DNA of 64,000 nt, taken from Pseudomonadota bacterium. GTDB taxonomy: Bacteria; Pseudomonadota; Gammaproteobacteria; Competibacterales; Competibacteraceae. Both the position numbers and the translations under genes were made by a program. How positions within the stretch are numbered: the first letter of the stretch is position 1; each line of letters opens with the position of its first letter. This document shows positions 44,726 to 53,175 of this stretch, piece after piece. The notes below the pieces were generated by a model that was not told the DNA's origin, searched no databases, and saw nothing but the letters and a program-made list of their open reading frames with translations. The stretch spans positions 1 through 64,000 of the forward strand of contig JAFEGB010000333.1 in the NCBI GenBank assembly GCA_018240295.1, given 5' to 3'.

Positions 44726-45730
44726 ATGATAGCCGCTGTCGCGCATGCCGACGACACGCCTGCCACCGACGGGTCCGGGGCCCGTCTGCTCACCGATCCC
44801 GCCACCCTGCTCGAACGGCTCGGCCTCGATGCGGCCCTGCTGCCGGCGGCGCGCCGCGCGGCAGAACGGTTTCCGATGCGGGTACCGGCCGGATTCGTCG
44901 CGCGCATGCGTCCCGGCGATCCGGCCGATCCGCTGCTGCGCCAGGTCCTGCCGCTCGCCGATGAGCTCGCCACGGCCGGGGGCTTCGGCGCCGATCCGGT
45001 CGGCGATGCCGCAGCACGCGTCGCGCCGGGCCTGCTGCACAAGTATGCCGGACGGGCGCTGCTGCTCGTGACCGGTGCCTGCGCCATCCACTGCCGCTAC
45101 TGCTTCCGGCGCGAGTACCCCTATGCCGACACCGGCGCCAGTCCCGCCGGCTGGGAGGCGGCCTTCGCGCACCTGCACGCCGACCGGTCGATCCGCGAGC
45201 TGATCCTGTCGGGCGGCGATCCGCTGACGCTGTCGAACCGCCGGCTGCGTGAGCTGGTGCAGGCCGCCGACGCCGTGCCGCAGCTCGAACGCCTGCGCAT
45301 CCATACCCGCCAGCCGGTCGTCGACCCCGGGCGCATCGACGCCGGCCTGCTCGCTGCGCTGCGCAGCCGCCTGCCGGTCGTGCTCGTGCTGCACGTCAAT
45401 CATGCCCGCGAGATCGATGCCGCGCTGGTGCAGGCCTGCGCACGCCTGCGCGCCGCGGGCGTGACGCTGCTGAACCAGTCGGTGCTGCTCGCCGGCGTCA
45501 ACGACGCGGCGACGACGCTGGCCGCGCTGTCCGAGGCCTTGTTCGCCGCCGGCGTGCTGCCGTATTACCTGCACCTGCTCGATCGCGTGGGGGGTGCGAC
45601 ACACTTTGAGGTTTCCGAGCAACAGGCCTTGTCTATCATGGGCGCACTGCGGGCGATGCTGCCCGGTTATCTGGTGCCCCGGCTGGTACGCGAGGAAGCC
45701 GGCCGGCCCGCCAAGACTCCCCTCTGCTGA
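44726..45730 (+). CDS. epmB: EF-P lysine 2,3-aminomutase
   Basis: A 334-residue radical SAM enzyme that converts (S)-lysine to (R)-beta-lysine for EF-P. The cluster motif [10 protein letters not shown] (Cys-x3-Cys-x2-Cys) is intact, followed by [13 protein letters not shown] and the PLP-lysine region near [22 protein letters not shown] precedes the ATG at 44726. It is divergent from efp-epmA across about 50 bases. EpmC, the hydroxylase found in enterics, is not seen here. Confidence 0.95.
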   Translation: MIAAVAHADDTPATDGSGARLLTDPATLLERLGLDAALLPAARRAAERFPMRVPAGFVARMRPGDPADPLLRQVLPLADELATAGGFGADPVGDAAARVAPGLLHKYAGRALLLVTGACAIHCRYCFRREYPYADTGASPAGWEAAFAHLHADRSIRELILSGGDPLTLSNRRLRELVQAADAVPQLERLRIHTRQPVVDPGRIDAGLLAALRSRLPVVLVLHVNHAREIDAALVQACARLRAAGVTLLNQSVLLAGVNDAATTLAALSEALFAAGVLPYYLHLLDRVGGATHFEVSEQQALSIMGALRAMLPGYLVPRLVREEAGRPAKTPLC

Positions 45731-45784
45731 TTCCAGCCTGCACGGAGCGCCATCCGTCGCGTCCTGACCCGAGGTAAACCGCGC

Positions 45785-47875
45785 GTGTCCCTTGATTCGA
45801 CGATCCGTCTGCTGCTGGTCGACCGGCCCCAGGCCGATGCCCAGCCGGTACTGCGCCCGCTGCGGGCGGCGGGTTTCCTGGTGCGCCACTGGCAGGCCGA
45901 CCGCATCGACACGCTGCAGCACCTGATCGACGAACAGACCTTCGACCTCGCCATCGTGCGCATCGGCGAGGGCGTGCTGCCGATCGAGAACGTCCGTGAC
46001 TCGATCGACAGCGCCTTCAAGGACATCCCGGTCATCGCCGTCGCCGACGAGACCGCCGGCATCGACGCCGTGCAGTTGCTCAACGCCGGGGCCGACCGCA
46101 TCGCGGCGCTGAATCACTCGAACTCGCTGCCGCTGGTCGCCCGGCTCGAACTCGGCCGGCTCAACGAACGCCGCCAGGCGCGGCGCTGGGAAGGCCTGTA
46201 CCGCGAGGCCGAGGCCCGCGCGCAGGCGCTGCTCGAAACCTCGCGCGATGCGATCGCCTACATCCACGCCGGCGCGCACATCTACACCAACCCGAGCTAC
46301 CGGGCGCTGTTCGGTTTCGACGACGCGCTGGTCGACACCACGCTGATCGACCTGATCCACCGCGACAGCCGCGACGCGGTCAAGAGCTACCTGCGCGCCC
46401 GCGAGCGCAACCCGAACGCCCCGCTCGGCGACGGCCTCGAATGCCGCGGCGTGCGCGCCGACGGCAGCGAGATCCGCATCGTGCTGCTCGCCTCGGCAGC
46501 GCGCATGAACGAGGAATTCTGCCTGCAGCTGCTGGTGCGCGAACCGCGCGGCGAGCAGCCCGAGGTGCAGGACAAGCTGCGTTACTTCGTCGAACACGAC
46601 ACGCTGACCGGGCTGTTCAACCGCCAGTACTTCACCGAGCTGCTGAACCGCATCCACACCTCGGCGACCACCAGCGGCAGCCTCGGCGGTGCCGTGCTCT
46701 ACGTGCTGATGACCGACTACCGCGGTGTCGCCGAACGCCTCGGGCTCGAAGCCGTCGACGACCTGCTGCGCGGCGTCGCCGAGGCGATCCAGCAGCAGGT
46801 CGGGCCGCAGGAGATCGTTGCCCGCTTCTCGGATGCAACCTTCACGGTGCATACGCCGCTGTCGGCGCGCGGGGCCGTCGCCGAACTCGGCGAGCGCGTG
46901 CGCCAGGGCATCGAGAACCACACGATCCAGGCCGGCGGCATGTTGATCACCGCCAAGGCCAGCATCGGCATCTGCATGATCGGCGACACCAACTCCAGCG
47001 CCACGCAGATCATTTCCTACGCCGACAAGGCCTGCGAGCAGGCCCGCCAGCTCGGCGGCAGTCAGGTGCAGATCTACACGCCGGTCGCCCCGGAGCGCGA
47101 CTCGATCGCGCGGCGCGACACCATCCTGCGCGCCTTCCGTCAGGCCGTGGTCGAACAGCGCGTGCATCTGTACTACCAGCCGATCGCGAGCTTCACCGGT
47201 GCCCGCGGCGAGTTCTTCGATGCCTGCCTGAGCGCGAGCGACGAACAGGGCCAGCCGCTCGACCTGCGCGAGGCGCTGCCGCTCGCCGAGACGCGCGGAC
47301 TGATGCGCCAGCTCGACCGCTGGACGGTGGCGACGGCGCTCGCGGCGATCGCGGCGCGCGGCGCGGCCGGTGCCGGCCTGCCGACCGTGTTCGTGCGCGT
47401 GTCGTCGAACTCGATCACCGATGCCGAATACCGCGACTGGCTGCTGCAGCAGCTCGCCGAGCGCAACCTGCCCGGCAGCGTGCTGGTGCTGGAGGTCGCC
47501 GAGACCGTCGTCGAGCCCTACTTCGCCGACCTGATCCAGCTCAAGCAGGCTGTGGAACCGCGCGGCTGCCGCATCGCGCTCGACGGCTTCGGCGGCCGCC
47601 CGTACTCGGAGCAGCTGCTGCGCCAGTCGCAGCCGGGTTTCGTGCGCATCGACATCGAACTCATGGAGCAGGCCCAGCGCGATGCCGCCTTCAAGCAGCA
47701 GCTCGATCACCTGACGGCGCTCGCCGCCGAGCAGCACACGCAGGTGATCATGACCGGCGTCGACAACCCGGCGCAGATGGCGATCACCTGGCAGTTCGGC
47801 GCCATGCTGGTCCAGGGCGACATCGTGCAGCCTCCGGCCCCGGAGCTGGTGTTCGACTTCAGCCAGTTCGGCTGA
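45785..47875 (+). CDS. FimX-like REC-PAS-degenerate GGDEF-EAL protein
   Basis: A 696-residue protein with a receiver-like N-terminus (about 5-125, phospho-acceptor region altered), a PAS domain (about 145-255), a GGDEF domain whose motif reads SDATF near residue 349, and an EAL domain whose EAL reads DAC near 478. Both enzyme sites are lost, as in FimX, which binds c-di-GMP and controls type IV pilus assembly at the pole. The GTG start has GAGGT upstream. No pilus genes are in the window. A role as c-di-GMP receptor is inferred from architecture. Confidence 0.8.
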   Translation: MSLDSTIRLLLVDRPQADAQPVLRPLRAAGFLVRHWQADRIDTLQHLIDEQTFDLAIVRIGEGVLPIENVRDSIDSAFKDIPVIAVADETAGIDAVQLLNAGADRIAALNHSNSLPLVARLELGRLNERRQARRWEGLYREAEARAQALLETSRDAIAYIHAGAHIYTNPSYRALFGFDDALVDTTLIDLIHRDSRDAVKSYLRARERNPNAPLGDGLECRGVRADGSEIRIVLLASAARMNEEFCLQLLVREPRGEQPEVQDKLRYFVEHDTLTGLFNRQYFTELLNRIHTSATTSGSLGGAVLYVLMTDYRGVAERLGLEAVDDLLRGVAEAIQQQVGPQEIVARFSDATFTVHTPLSARGAVAELGERVRQGIENHTIQAGGMLITAKASIGICMIGDTNSSATQIISYADKACEQARQLGGSQVQIYTPVAPERDSIARRDTILRAFRQAVVEQRVHLYYQPIASFTGARGEFFDACLSASDEQGQPLDLREALPLAETRGLMRQLDRWTVATALAAIAARGAAGAGLPTVFVRVSSNSITDAEYRDWLLQQLAERNLPGSVLVLEVAETVVEPYFADLIQLKQAVEPRGCRIALDGFGGRPYSEQLLRQSQPGFVRIDIELMEQAQRDAAFKQQLDHLTALAAEQHTQVIMTGVDNPAQMAITWQFGAMLVQGDIVQPPAPELVFDFSQFG

Positions 47876-47917
47876 ACCCGGCGCGCCTTTCCGCTCCCCT
47901 TATCCGCCCCCGACGAA

Positions 47918-47941
47918 AAGCCCGCCGCAGGCGGCGGGCTT
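47918..47941. terminator. Shared terminator between FimX-like gene and htpX
   Basis: An 11-bp inverted repeat AAGCCCGCCGC/GCGGCGGGCTT with almost no loop. On the minus strand it continues into TTTTCG, so it mainly serves htpX and probably also the convergent gene. Confidence 0.75.
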
Positions 47942-47966
47942 CCGGGCGTGCGCGGGGCGAGGACGC

Positions 47967-48842
47967 TCAGGCGGCGCGCAGCGCGGCGATGCGCTCTTCC
48001 AGCGGCGGGTGGGTCATGAACAGGCGCTGCACGGTGCCGCCGTTGATGCCGAAGGCCGCCATCTGCGAGGGCAGGTGCGAAGGCTCGTGCATCTGGCGCA
48101 GGCGTTCGAGCGCCGCAATCATGCGGTTTCGGCCAGCGAGGTGCGCACCGCCGGCATCGGCCCGGAATTCACGCCGGCGCGAGAACCACATGACGATCAT
48201 CGAGGCCAGGAAGCCGAACAGGATCTCGCAGATCAGGCTGGTCACGAAGTAACCGATGCCGACCCCGCCCTCGTCGTCGCGGTTGCCGGACAGCGCCCGG
48301 TCGACCACGAAGCCGACCACGCGCGACAGGAAGATCACGAAGGTGTTGACCACACCCTGCACCAGCGCCAGCGTCACCATGTCGCCGTTGGCGACGTGGC
48401 TGACCTCGTGCGCGAGCACGCCCTCGACCTCATCGGGGCTCATGTTCGACAGCAGCCCGGTGCTGACCGCTACCAGCGCGTTGTTGCGGCTCGCGCCGGT
48501 CGCGAAGGCGTTGATCTCGGGCGAGTCGTAGATCGCGACCTCGGGCATGCCGATGCCGGCCGCCGCCGCCTGGCGCTGCACGGTCTCGACCAGCCAGCGT
48601 TCGGTCGGATTCTGCGGCACCTCGATCACGTAGGCGCCGACCGAGGACTTGGCGATCCATTTCGACATCGCCAGCGAGATCAGCGAACCGCCGAAGCCGA
48701 ACACGGCCGCGAAGCCGAGCAGCGCCGGCAGGTTCAGCCCCTGGCGCGTCAGGAAGCGATCGACGCCGAGCACGCTCGCCGTGATGCTCAGCACCACCAG
48801 CACGGCGATGTTGGTCAGGACAAACAGCAGGATGCGTTTCAT
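47967..48842 (-). CDS. htpX: Membrane metalloprotease HtpX
   Basis: A 291-residue M48 inner-membrane protease for damaged membrane proteins. Two N-terminal helices ([15 protein letters not shown] and [17 protein letters not shown]) precede the zinc motif HEVSH in [18 protein letters not shown]. Two more helices are followed by the [13 protein letters not shown] segment with the third ligand. AGGAG precedes the ATG at 48842, which rules out the longer frame. In contrast to the lipoprotein at 37550, the catalytic Glu is intact. Confidence 0.96.
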   Translation of the reverse strand: MKRILLFVLTNIAVLVVLSITASVLGVDRFLTRQGLNLPALLGFAAVFGFGGSLISLAMSKWIAKSSVGAYVIEVPQNPTERWLVETVQRQAAAAGIGMPEVAIYDSPEINAFATGASRNNALVAVSTGLLSNMSPDEVEGVLAHEVSHVANGDMVTLALVQGVVNTFVIFLSRVVGFVVDRALSGNRDDEGGVGIGYFVTSLICEILFGFLASMIVMWFSRRREFRADAGGAHLAGRNRMIAALERLRQMHEPSHLPSQMAAFGINGGTVQRLFMTHPPLEERIAALRAA

Positions 48843-48955
48843 GGGGAGTCTCCTCGACGATCCCCGCGCGCCGGTCTGCGGGCGCGGGACTGCGACGATC
48901 ATGGGGGCGCCGGCAGGCGCCGACAAGGCGTTACCTGTAAGAGCTTCGTAACGGC

Positions 48956-49996
48956 TCAGCCCGCTGGCCGGTGGCCGCGCACGAACATCGCGTCGCCGTA
49001 GCTGAAGAAGCGGTAGCGCGCCGCCACCGCATGCCGGTACGCGGCCATCACCTGCGCATGGCCGGCCAGCGCCGAGACCAGCATCAGCAGCGTCGATTCG
49101 GGCAGATGGAAGTTGGTCACCAGCGCATCGACCACCCGGAAACGGTAGCCCGGCGTGATGAAGATGTCGGTGTCGCCGGCAAACGGCCGCAGCTCCCCGC
49201 CGGCCGCCGCCGATTCGAGGCTGCGCACGGCGGTGGTGCCGACGGCGACCACGCGCGCACCGCGCGCCCGTGCCGCGGCGACGGCGGCCACGGTTCCGGC
49301 GCTGACCTCGACGGATTCGGCGTGCATGCGGTGCTCGCTGATGTGCTCGGTGCGCACCGGCTGGAAGGTGCCGGCGCCGACGTGCAGCGTCACGAACGCC
49401 CGCCCGATGCCGGCCGCGGCCAGGCGTTCGAGCATCGCCGGCGTGAAGTGCAGGCCGGCGGTCGGTGCGGCGACCGCGCCCGGGGCGCGCGCATAGACGG
49501 TCTGGTAGCGCTCGGCGTCGGCCGGCGCGTCGGGCCGGTCGATGTACGGCGGCAGCGGGATGTGGCCGTGCGCATCGAGGATCGCCGGCACCGGCCGGGC
49601 ATCCTCGAAGCCGAGTTCATAGAGTTCGCCGGCGCGCCCGAGCACGACCGCCCCGACCGCCTGCTCCAGCCAGAGGCGCGTGCCGGGCTTCGGCGATTTC
49701 GACGCGCGCAGGTGCGCGAGCACGCGCCGCGCATCGAGGATGCGCTCGACCAGCACCTCGACGCGTCCGCCGCTGCCCGCCTTGATGCCGTGCAGCCGCG
49801 CCGGGATCACGCGCGTGTCGTTGAACACCAGCAGGTCGCCGGCACGCAGGAAGCCCGGCAGATCGTCGAAGCGGGCGTCCTGCAGCCGGCCGTCCGTGCC
49901 GTCGAGGGCCAGCAGGCGGCTGTCGCCGCGCTCGGCCGGCGGCTGCTGGGCGATCAGTTCGGGCGGCAGGTCGAAGTGGAAATCGGAGCGCAGCAT
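48956..49996 (-). CDS. queA: tRNA preQ1(34) S-adenosylmethionine ribosyltransferase-isomerase
   Basis: A 346-residue QueA that transfers the ribosyl part of SAM to 7-aminomethyl-deazaguanine in tRNA, making epoxyqueuosine. The N-terminus ([25 protein letters not shown]), [22 protein letters not shown] and [15 protein letters not shown] are hallmark segments. I chose the ATG at 49996; two upstream ATGs lack the family pattern. The partner tgt is not adjacent. gluQ in this window acts later on queuosine. Confidence 0.95.
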   Translation of the reverse strand: MLRSDFHFDLPPELIAQQPPAERGDSRLLALDGTDGRLQDARFDDLPGFLRAGDLLVFNDTRVIPARLHGIKAGSGGRVEVLVERILDARRVLAHLRASKSPKPGTRLWLEQAVGAVVLGRAGELYELGFEDARPVPAILDAHGHIPLPPYIDRPDAPADAERYQTVYARAPGAVAAPTAGLHFTPAMLERLAAAGIGRAFVTLHVGAGTFQPVRTEHISEHRMHAESVEVSAGTVAAVAAARARGARVVAVGTTAVRSLESAAAGGELRPFAGDTDIFITPGYRFRVVDALVTNFHLPESTLLMLVSALAGHAQVMAAYRHAVAARYRFFSYGDAMFVRGHRPAG

Positions 49997-50148
49997 CGGG
50001 GGAATCGGGAGCATCGTGGCGGTCACGGGGCGCGCATTGTAGGCCGTCGCTGCTGGCAATGGCGCCGGCGCGTCCTATCGTCACGCTGCCTGCGCCTGCG
50101 CGGCCGGCGCAGGCTTCTCCCAGTGCCGCGCCCTGCCGGAGTACCGCC

Positions 50149-50397
50149 ATGCGCCACCTGCCCGCCTTCTCCGTTGCCGTCCTGCTCGCCGCCCTCGCCG
50201 CCCCGGCCCAGGCCTATCACTGTCCGGTCGACATGAAGCAGATCGACGCCGCCCTCGCCGCGTCACCGAAGCTCGGCACCGAGCAGCTCGCCGAGGTCCG
50301 GGCACTGCGCGCCAAGGGCGAGGAGCAGCACAAGGCCGGGGATCACGCCGGCGCGGTCGATTCGCTCGGCAAGGCCAAGAAGATCCTCGGCATCTGA
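50149..50397 (+). CDS. Small secreted protein of unknown function
   Basis: An 82-residue protein. A signal peptide (VAVLLAALAAPAQA) is followed by a mature helical domain beginning YHCPVDMKQIDAALA and ending KAGDHAGAVDSLGKAKKILGI. Similar small periplasmic proteins occur in other proteobacteria, without known role; the single Cys and the first His could bind a metal. GGAG precedes the ATG. The palindromic repeat copy B begins four bases after its stop. Confidence 0.7.
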   Translation: MRHLPAFSVAVLLAALAAPAQAYHCPVDMKQIDAALAASPKLGTEQLAEVRALRAKGEEQHKAGDHAGAVDSLGKAKKILGI

Positions 50398-50400
50398 GCC

Positions 50401-50503
50401 ATACCGATCACACCGGAACACTTCGCTTTTCAGCCCCTCGCCCCTCGTGGGAGAGGGGTTGGGGAGAGGAGGAGAAAAACCTGCATTCACGCGGGATCGG
50501 CAT
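50401..50503 (-). repeat. Palindromic intergenic repeat, copy B
   Basis: A 103-bp element that aligns along its full length with the reverse complement of copy A (6274-6375). It is bounded by ATACCGATC and GATCGGCAT. The two copies share the CAGCCCCTCGCCCCTCG / GAGAGGGGTTGGGGAGAGG palindrome almost exactly. It is non-coding and abuts a stop codon, as copy A does. Confidence 0.8.
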
Positions 50504-50608
50504 CACGTCCGGAATCCCTGCATGGCCAGCCACCGGACCAGACGCCGGAAATGACAGCGGGCGAACCGTCGCCGGTCCGCCCGCTGCATCACGCGCCCAG
50601 AAGCAGGC

Positions 50609-52405
50609 TCAGGCGAGCTTGGCCTTCACGTAGCTGCCCGGCGCATCTTCAAGGGCACCGAGCGTGTAGCCGGGTATGCGCGCCGGAATCATCTCGCCGG
50701 CATTCGGCTGCACCCAGCCGAGCCAGTTCGTCCACCACGAGCCCGGGTGCTGCTGCGCGGCCTTCAGCCAGGCATCGGGATCCTCGACCAGCGTGTCGTT
50801 CTCCCAGTAGCCGTACTTGCCGCCGGCCGGCGGGTTGACGATGCCGGCGATGTGGCCGGAGCCGCCGAGCACGAACTTCACCGGGCCGCCGAACAGCTTC
50901 GTGCCCATGAAGGTCGACTTCCACGGCGCGATGTGGTCCTCGATCGCCGAGATGAAATACACCGGCACCGTGACCTTGCCGAGATCGAGCGACTGGCCGA
51001 GCACGGTGATGCCGCCCGGCTTGCAGACCAGATTGCGCTGATACATGTTGCGCAGGTAGAAGCTGTGCATCTTCGCCGGCATGCGCGTGGAATCGGAGTT
51101 CCAGTACAGCAGGTCGAAGGGGAACGGCTCCTTGCCGAGCAGGTAGTTGTTGATGAAGAACGACCAGATCAGGTCGTTGGCGCGCAGCATGCTGAAGGTG
51201 CCGGCCATCTGGCTGCCGTCGAGGAAGCCGTCGCGCTCCATGCGCTTCTCCAGCATCGAGATCTGCTCCTCGTCGATGAACACCTCCAGCTCGCCGGGCT
51301 GGCTGAAGTCGAGCATCGTCGTGAAGAAGGTCGCCGAGCGGATGCGCTGGTCGCCGATCGCGGCCAGGTAGGCGAGCGTGGTCGCGAGCAGCGTGCCGCC
51401 GAGGCAGTAGCCGGCCGCGTTGACCTCGTGCTCACCGGTCTCGCGCTCGATCGCATCGAGGGCGGCCACCGTGCCGAGGCGCACGTAGTCCTCGAAGTTC
51501 ATCTCCGACAGCGAGGCATCGGGGTTGACCCAGGAGATCACGAACACCGTGAAGCCCTGATCGACCCACCACTTGATGAAGCTGTTCTTCTCGCGCAGGT
51601 CGAGGATGTAGAACTTGTTGATCCACGGCGGCACGATCAGCAGCGGCTTGCGGTAGACCGACTCGGTGCTCGGCGAGTACTGCAGCAGCTGCATCAGCTC
51701 GTTCTGGAACACGACCTTGCCGGGCGTGGCCGCGATGTTGACGCCGGGCTGGAAGGCCGTCAGGTCGGTCATGCGGATGCTGAGGCTGCCCTTGCCGCGC
51801 TCCAGGTCTTCGAGCAGGTTGGTCAGGCCCTTGAGCAGGTTCTCGCCGCCGGTCTCCAGCGTCGTGCGGATGACCTCGGGATTGGTGGCCGCGAAGTTGG
51901 TCGGCGCCAGCGCGTCGACGAACTGCTTGGTGTAGAACTCCAGCTTCTTCTTGGTGCGCTCGTCGATGCCCTCGACGCCGGCGACCGTGCTCTGCACCCA
52001 CTGCGAGGTCAGCAGGTAGGACTGCTTGATGAAGTCGAACAGCGCGTTGTGTTCCCAGTCCTCGTGCTTGAAGCGCTTGTCGCTGCGCGCCGGCCTGACC
52101 AGCGGATCGGCACCGCGCTGGCCGAGCATCGCGGCGGCGCCCTGCTGCCACAGCGACACGTACTGGGTCCACAGCCCGACCTGCGCTTCCATCAGCTTGA
52201 ACGGGTCGGCCATCAGGCGCTGCGTCATCTCCAGGAAGGCCTTGCCGATGCCCGGATTCTCGACCAGCGCCAGCGCGTTCTGCGCCGACTGACGCTGCAG
52301 GAAATCACTGACCAGGCGCTGGCTGCGTTCCGCGATCTGCGAAACCGCCTTCGACACTTCGACCGGATCGGGCAGCTTGATCTCGGGGGCAAGGACTTCG
52401 GCCAT
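50609..52405 (-). CDS. phaC: Class I poly(3-hydroxyalkanoate) synthase
   Basis: A 598-residue PHA polymerase of the single-subunit class I type, using short-chain (R)-3-hydroxyacyl-CoA. The lipase-like box GYCLGG carries the catalytic Cys334. YWNSDSTRMPAKMHSFYLR precedes the Asp region, and the catalytic His is in GGSGHIAGIVNPP. The C-terminal WWTNWL block is conserved. AAGGTA precedes the ATG. It lies downstream of a phasin gene but behind a terminator, so it needs read-through or its own promoter. phaA and phaB are not in the window. Confidence 0.96.
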   Translation of the reverse strand: MAEVLAPEIKLPDPVEVSKAVSQIAERSQRLVSDFLQRQSAQNALALVENPGIGKAFLEMTQRLMADPFKLMEAQVGLWTQYVSLWQQGAAAMLGQRGADPLVRPARSDKRFKHEDWEHNALFDFIKQSYLLTSQWVQSTVAGVEGIDERTKKKLEFYTKQFVDALAPTNFAATNPEVIRTTLETGGENLLKGLTNLLEDLERGKGSLSIRMTDLTAFQPGVNIAATPGKVVFQNELMQLLQYSPSTESVYRKPLLIVPPWINKFYILDLREKNSFIKWWVDQGFTVFVISWVNPDASLSEMNFEDYVRLGTVAALDAIERETGEHEVNAAGYCLGGTLLATTLAYLAAIGDQRIRSATFFTTMLDFSQPGELEVFIDEEQISMLEKRMERDGFLDGSQMAGTFSMLRANDLIWSFFINNYLLGKEPFPFDLLYWNSDSTRMPAKMHSFYLRNMYQRNLVCKPGGITVLGQSLDLGKVTVPVYFISAIEDHIAPWKSTFMGTKLFGGPVKFVLGGSGHIAGIVNPPAGGKYGYWENDTLVEDPDAWLKAAQQHPGSWWTNWLGWVQPNAGEMIPARIPGYTLGALEDAPGSYVKAKLA

Positions 52406-52485
52406 CGGGGGTACCTTCTGGAATCGGATGTATGGCTCGGCAAGCCGGCAGCACGGCGGGTGATCGCGCGCGTCGGGGCTGCCAG

Positions 52486-52517
52486 AAAAAAACCGCCCGG
52501 CGATCGACCGGGCGGTT
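52486..52517 (-). terminator. Terminator between phasin and phaC
   Basis: On the minus strand a 10-bp perfect stem (AACCGCCCGG/CCGGGCGGTT) with a 7-base loop is followed by a run of seven T. It lies after the phasin stop and before phaC, and so would limit phaC transcription from the strong phasin promoter. Confidence 0.9.
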
Positions 52518-52568
52518 CTGAAGACTCGGCACCCGCGATCGGGTGTGCGGATGCCCGGCCTGTGCGGC

Positions 52569-53021
52569 TTACTTCTTGACGACCAGCGCCTTCAGCTCTT
52601 CCAGGCTCTCGTTGACGCGCTGGTTGATGACGGCGAAGGCTTCGGTGTTGGACTTGTTGACCAGCTCGGCCAGCTCGCGGGCATTGGCGAGCGCCTTCTC
52701 GAAGGCTTCCTTCGCAACGGCGGCCTGCTTGGTGGTCAGCTCCTGCGGGTTCGACGACAGGCTGGCGAGTTCCTTGGCGACGGAGGTCGCTTCGGCCAGG
52801 GCCTGGGCCAGGATCTCGGCCTGACGCTTGGCGACGGCCTGCAGGCCTTCGAGCGCGACCTTGTTCGCGGTGGTCAGCGCTTCGACGTTCTTGCGCTGGC
52901 TGGCGAGCAGCGCCTCGACGTCCACGCCCGGCACCTTGACTTCGCCGAGCATCTTGCTCACGTCGAACTTGCTCATGTCGAACTTGGCGAACTCGGCGAA
53001 CGGGTTGTACTGGTTGCTCAT
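52569..53021 (-). CDS. phaP: Phasin, granule-associated protein
   Basis: A 150-residue phasin of the TIGR01841 type. It opens with MSNQYNPFAEFAKFDMSKFD and continues as a long amphipathic helix (LLASQRKNVEALTTANKVALEG and FEKALANARELAELVNKS). AAGGAG lies before the ATG at 53021, so the ATG five codons upstream is not favoured. The operator-like dyad 43-57 bases upstream matches those of the other phasin. It precedes phaC, with a terminator between. Confidence 0.93.
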   Translation of the reverse strand: MSNQYNPFAEFAKFDMSKFDVSKMLGEVKVPGVDVEALLASQRKNVEALTTANKVALEGLQAVAKRQAEILAQALAEATSVAKELASLSSNPQELTTKQAAVAKEAFEKALANARELAELVNKSNTEAFAVINQRVNESLEELKALVVKK

Positions 53022-53063
53022 CGTCTGCTCCTTCAAGGGGTTGTGAGTGGTTTCCGCTTAATT

Positions 53064-53078
53064 TGGTGCGGTGCACCA
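53064..53078 (-). promoter_or_regulatory. Operator-like dyad before the second phasin
   Basis: TGGTGCGGTGCACCA shares the pattern TGNTGC-N3-GCANCA with both dyads at the other phasin promoter (42467 and 42494). The spacing to the start codon is 42 bases. Confidence 0.6.
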
Positions 53079-53175
53079 TGAAGCGACATGCTACGGAGGC
53101 GCCCGCTGGCTGTCAACGGGGTTTTTGCATCGCAGCAAGCCGTCGCCGCATCGTGCGCACCGCGCCGTACCGCGT

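Noticed and set aside
44636-47737. A 1033-codon minus-strand frame
   Set aside because: It is antisense to epmB and the FimX-like gene and contains no domain.
48956-50059. Search for a preQ1 riboswitch before queA
   Set aside because: The leader is short and shows no preQ1 aptamer pattern.
50509-50608. Short frames after phaC and the small secreted gene
   Set aside because: They are brief, without ribosome binding sites, and overlap repeat copy B or the phaC 3' end.
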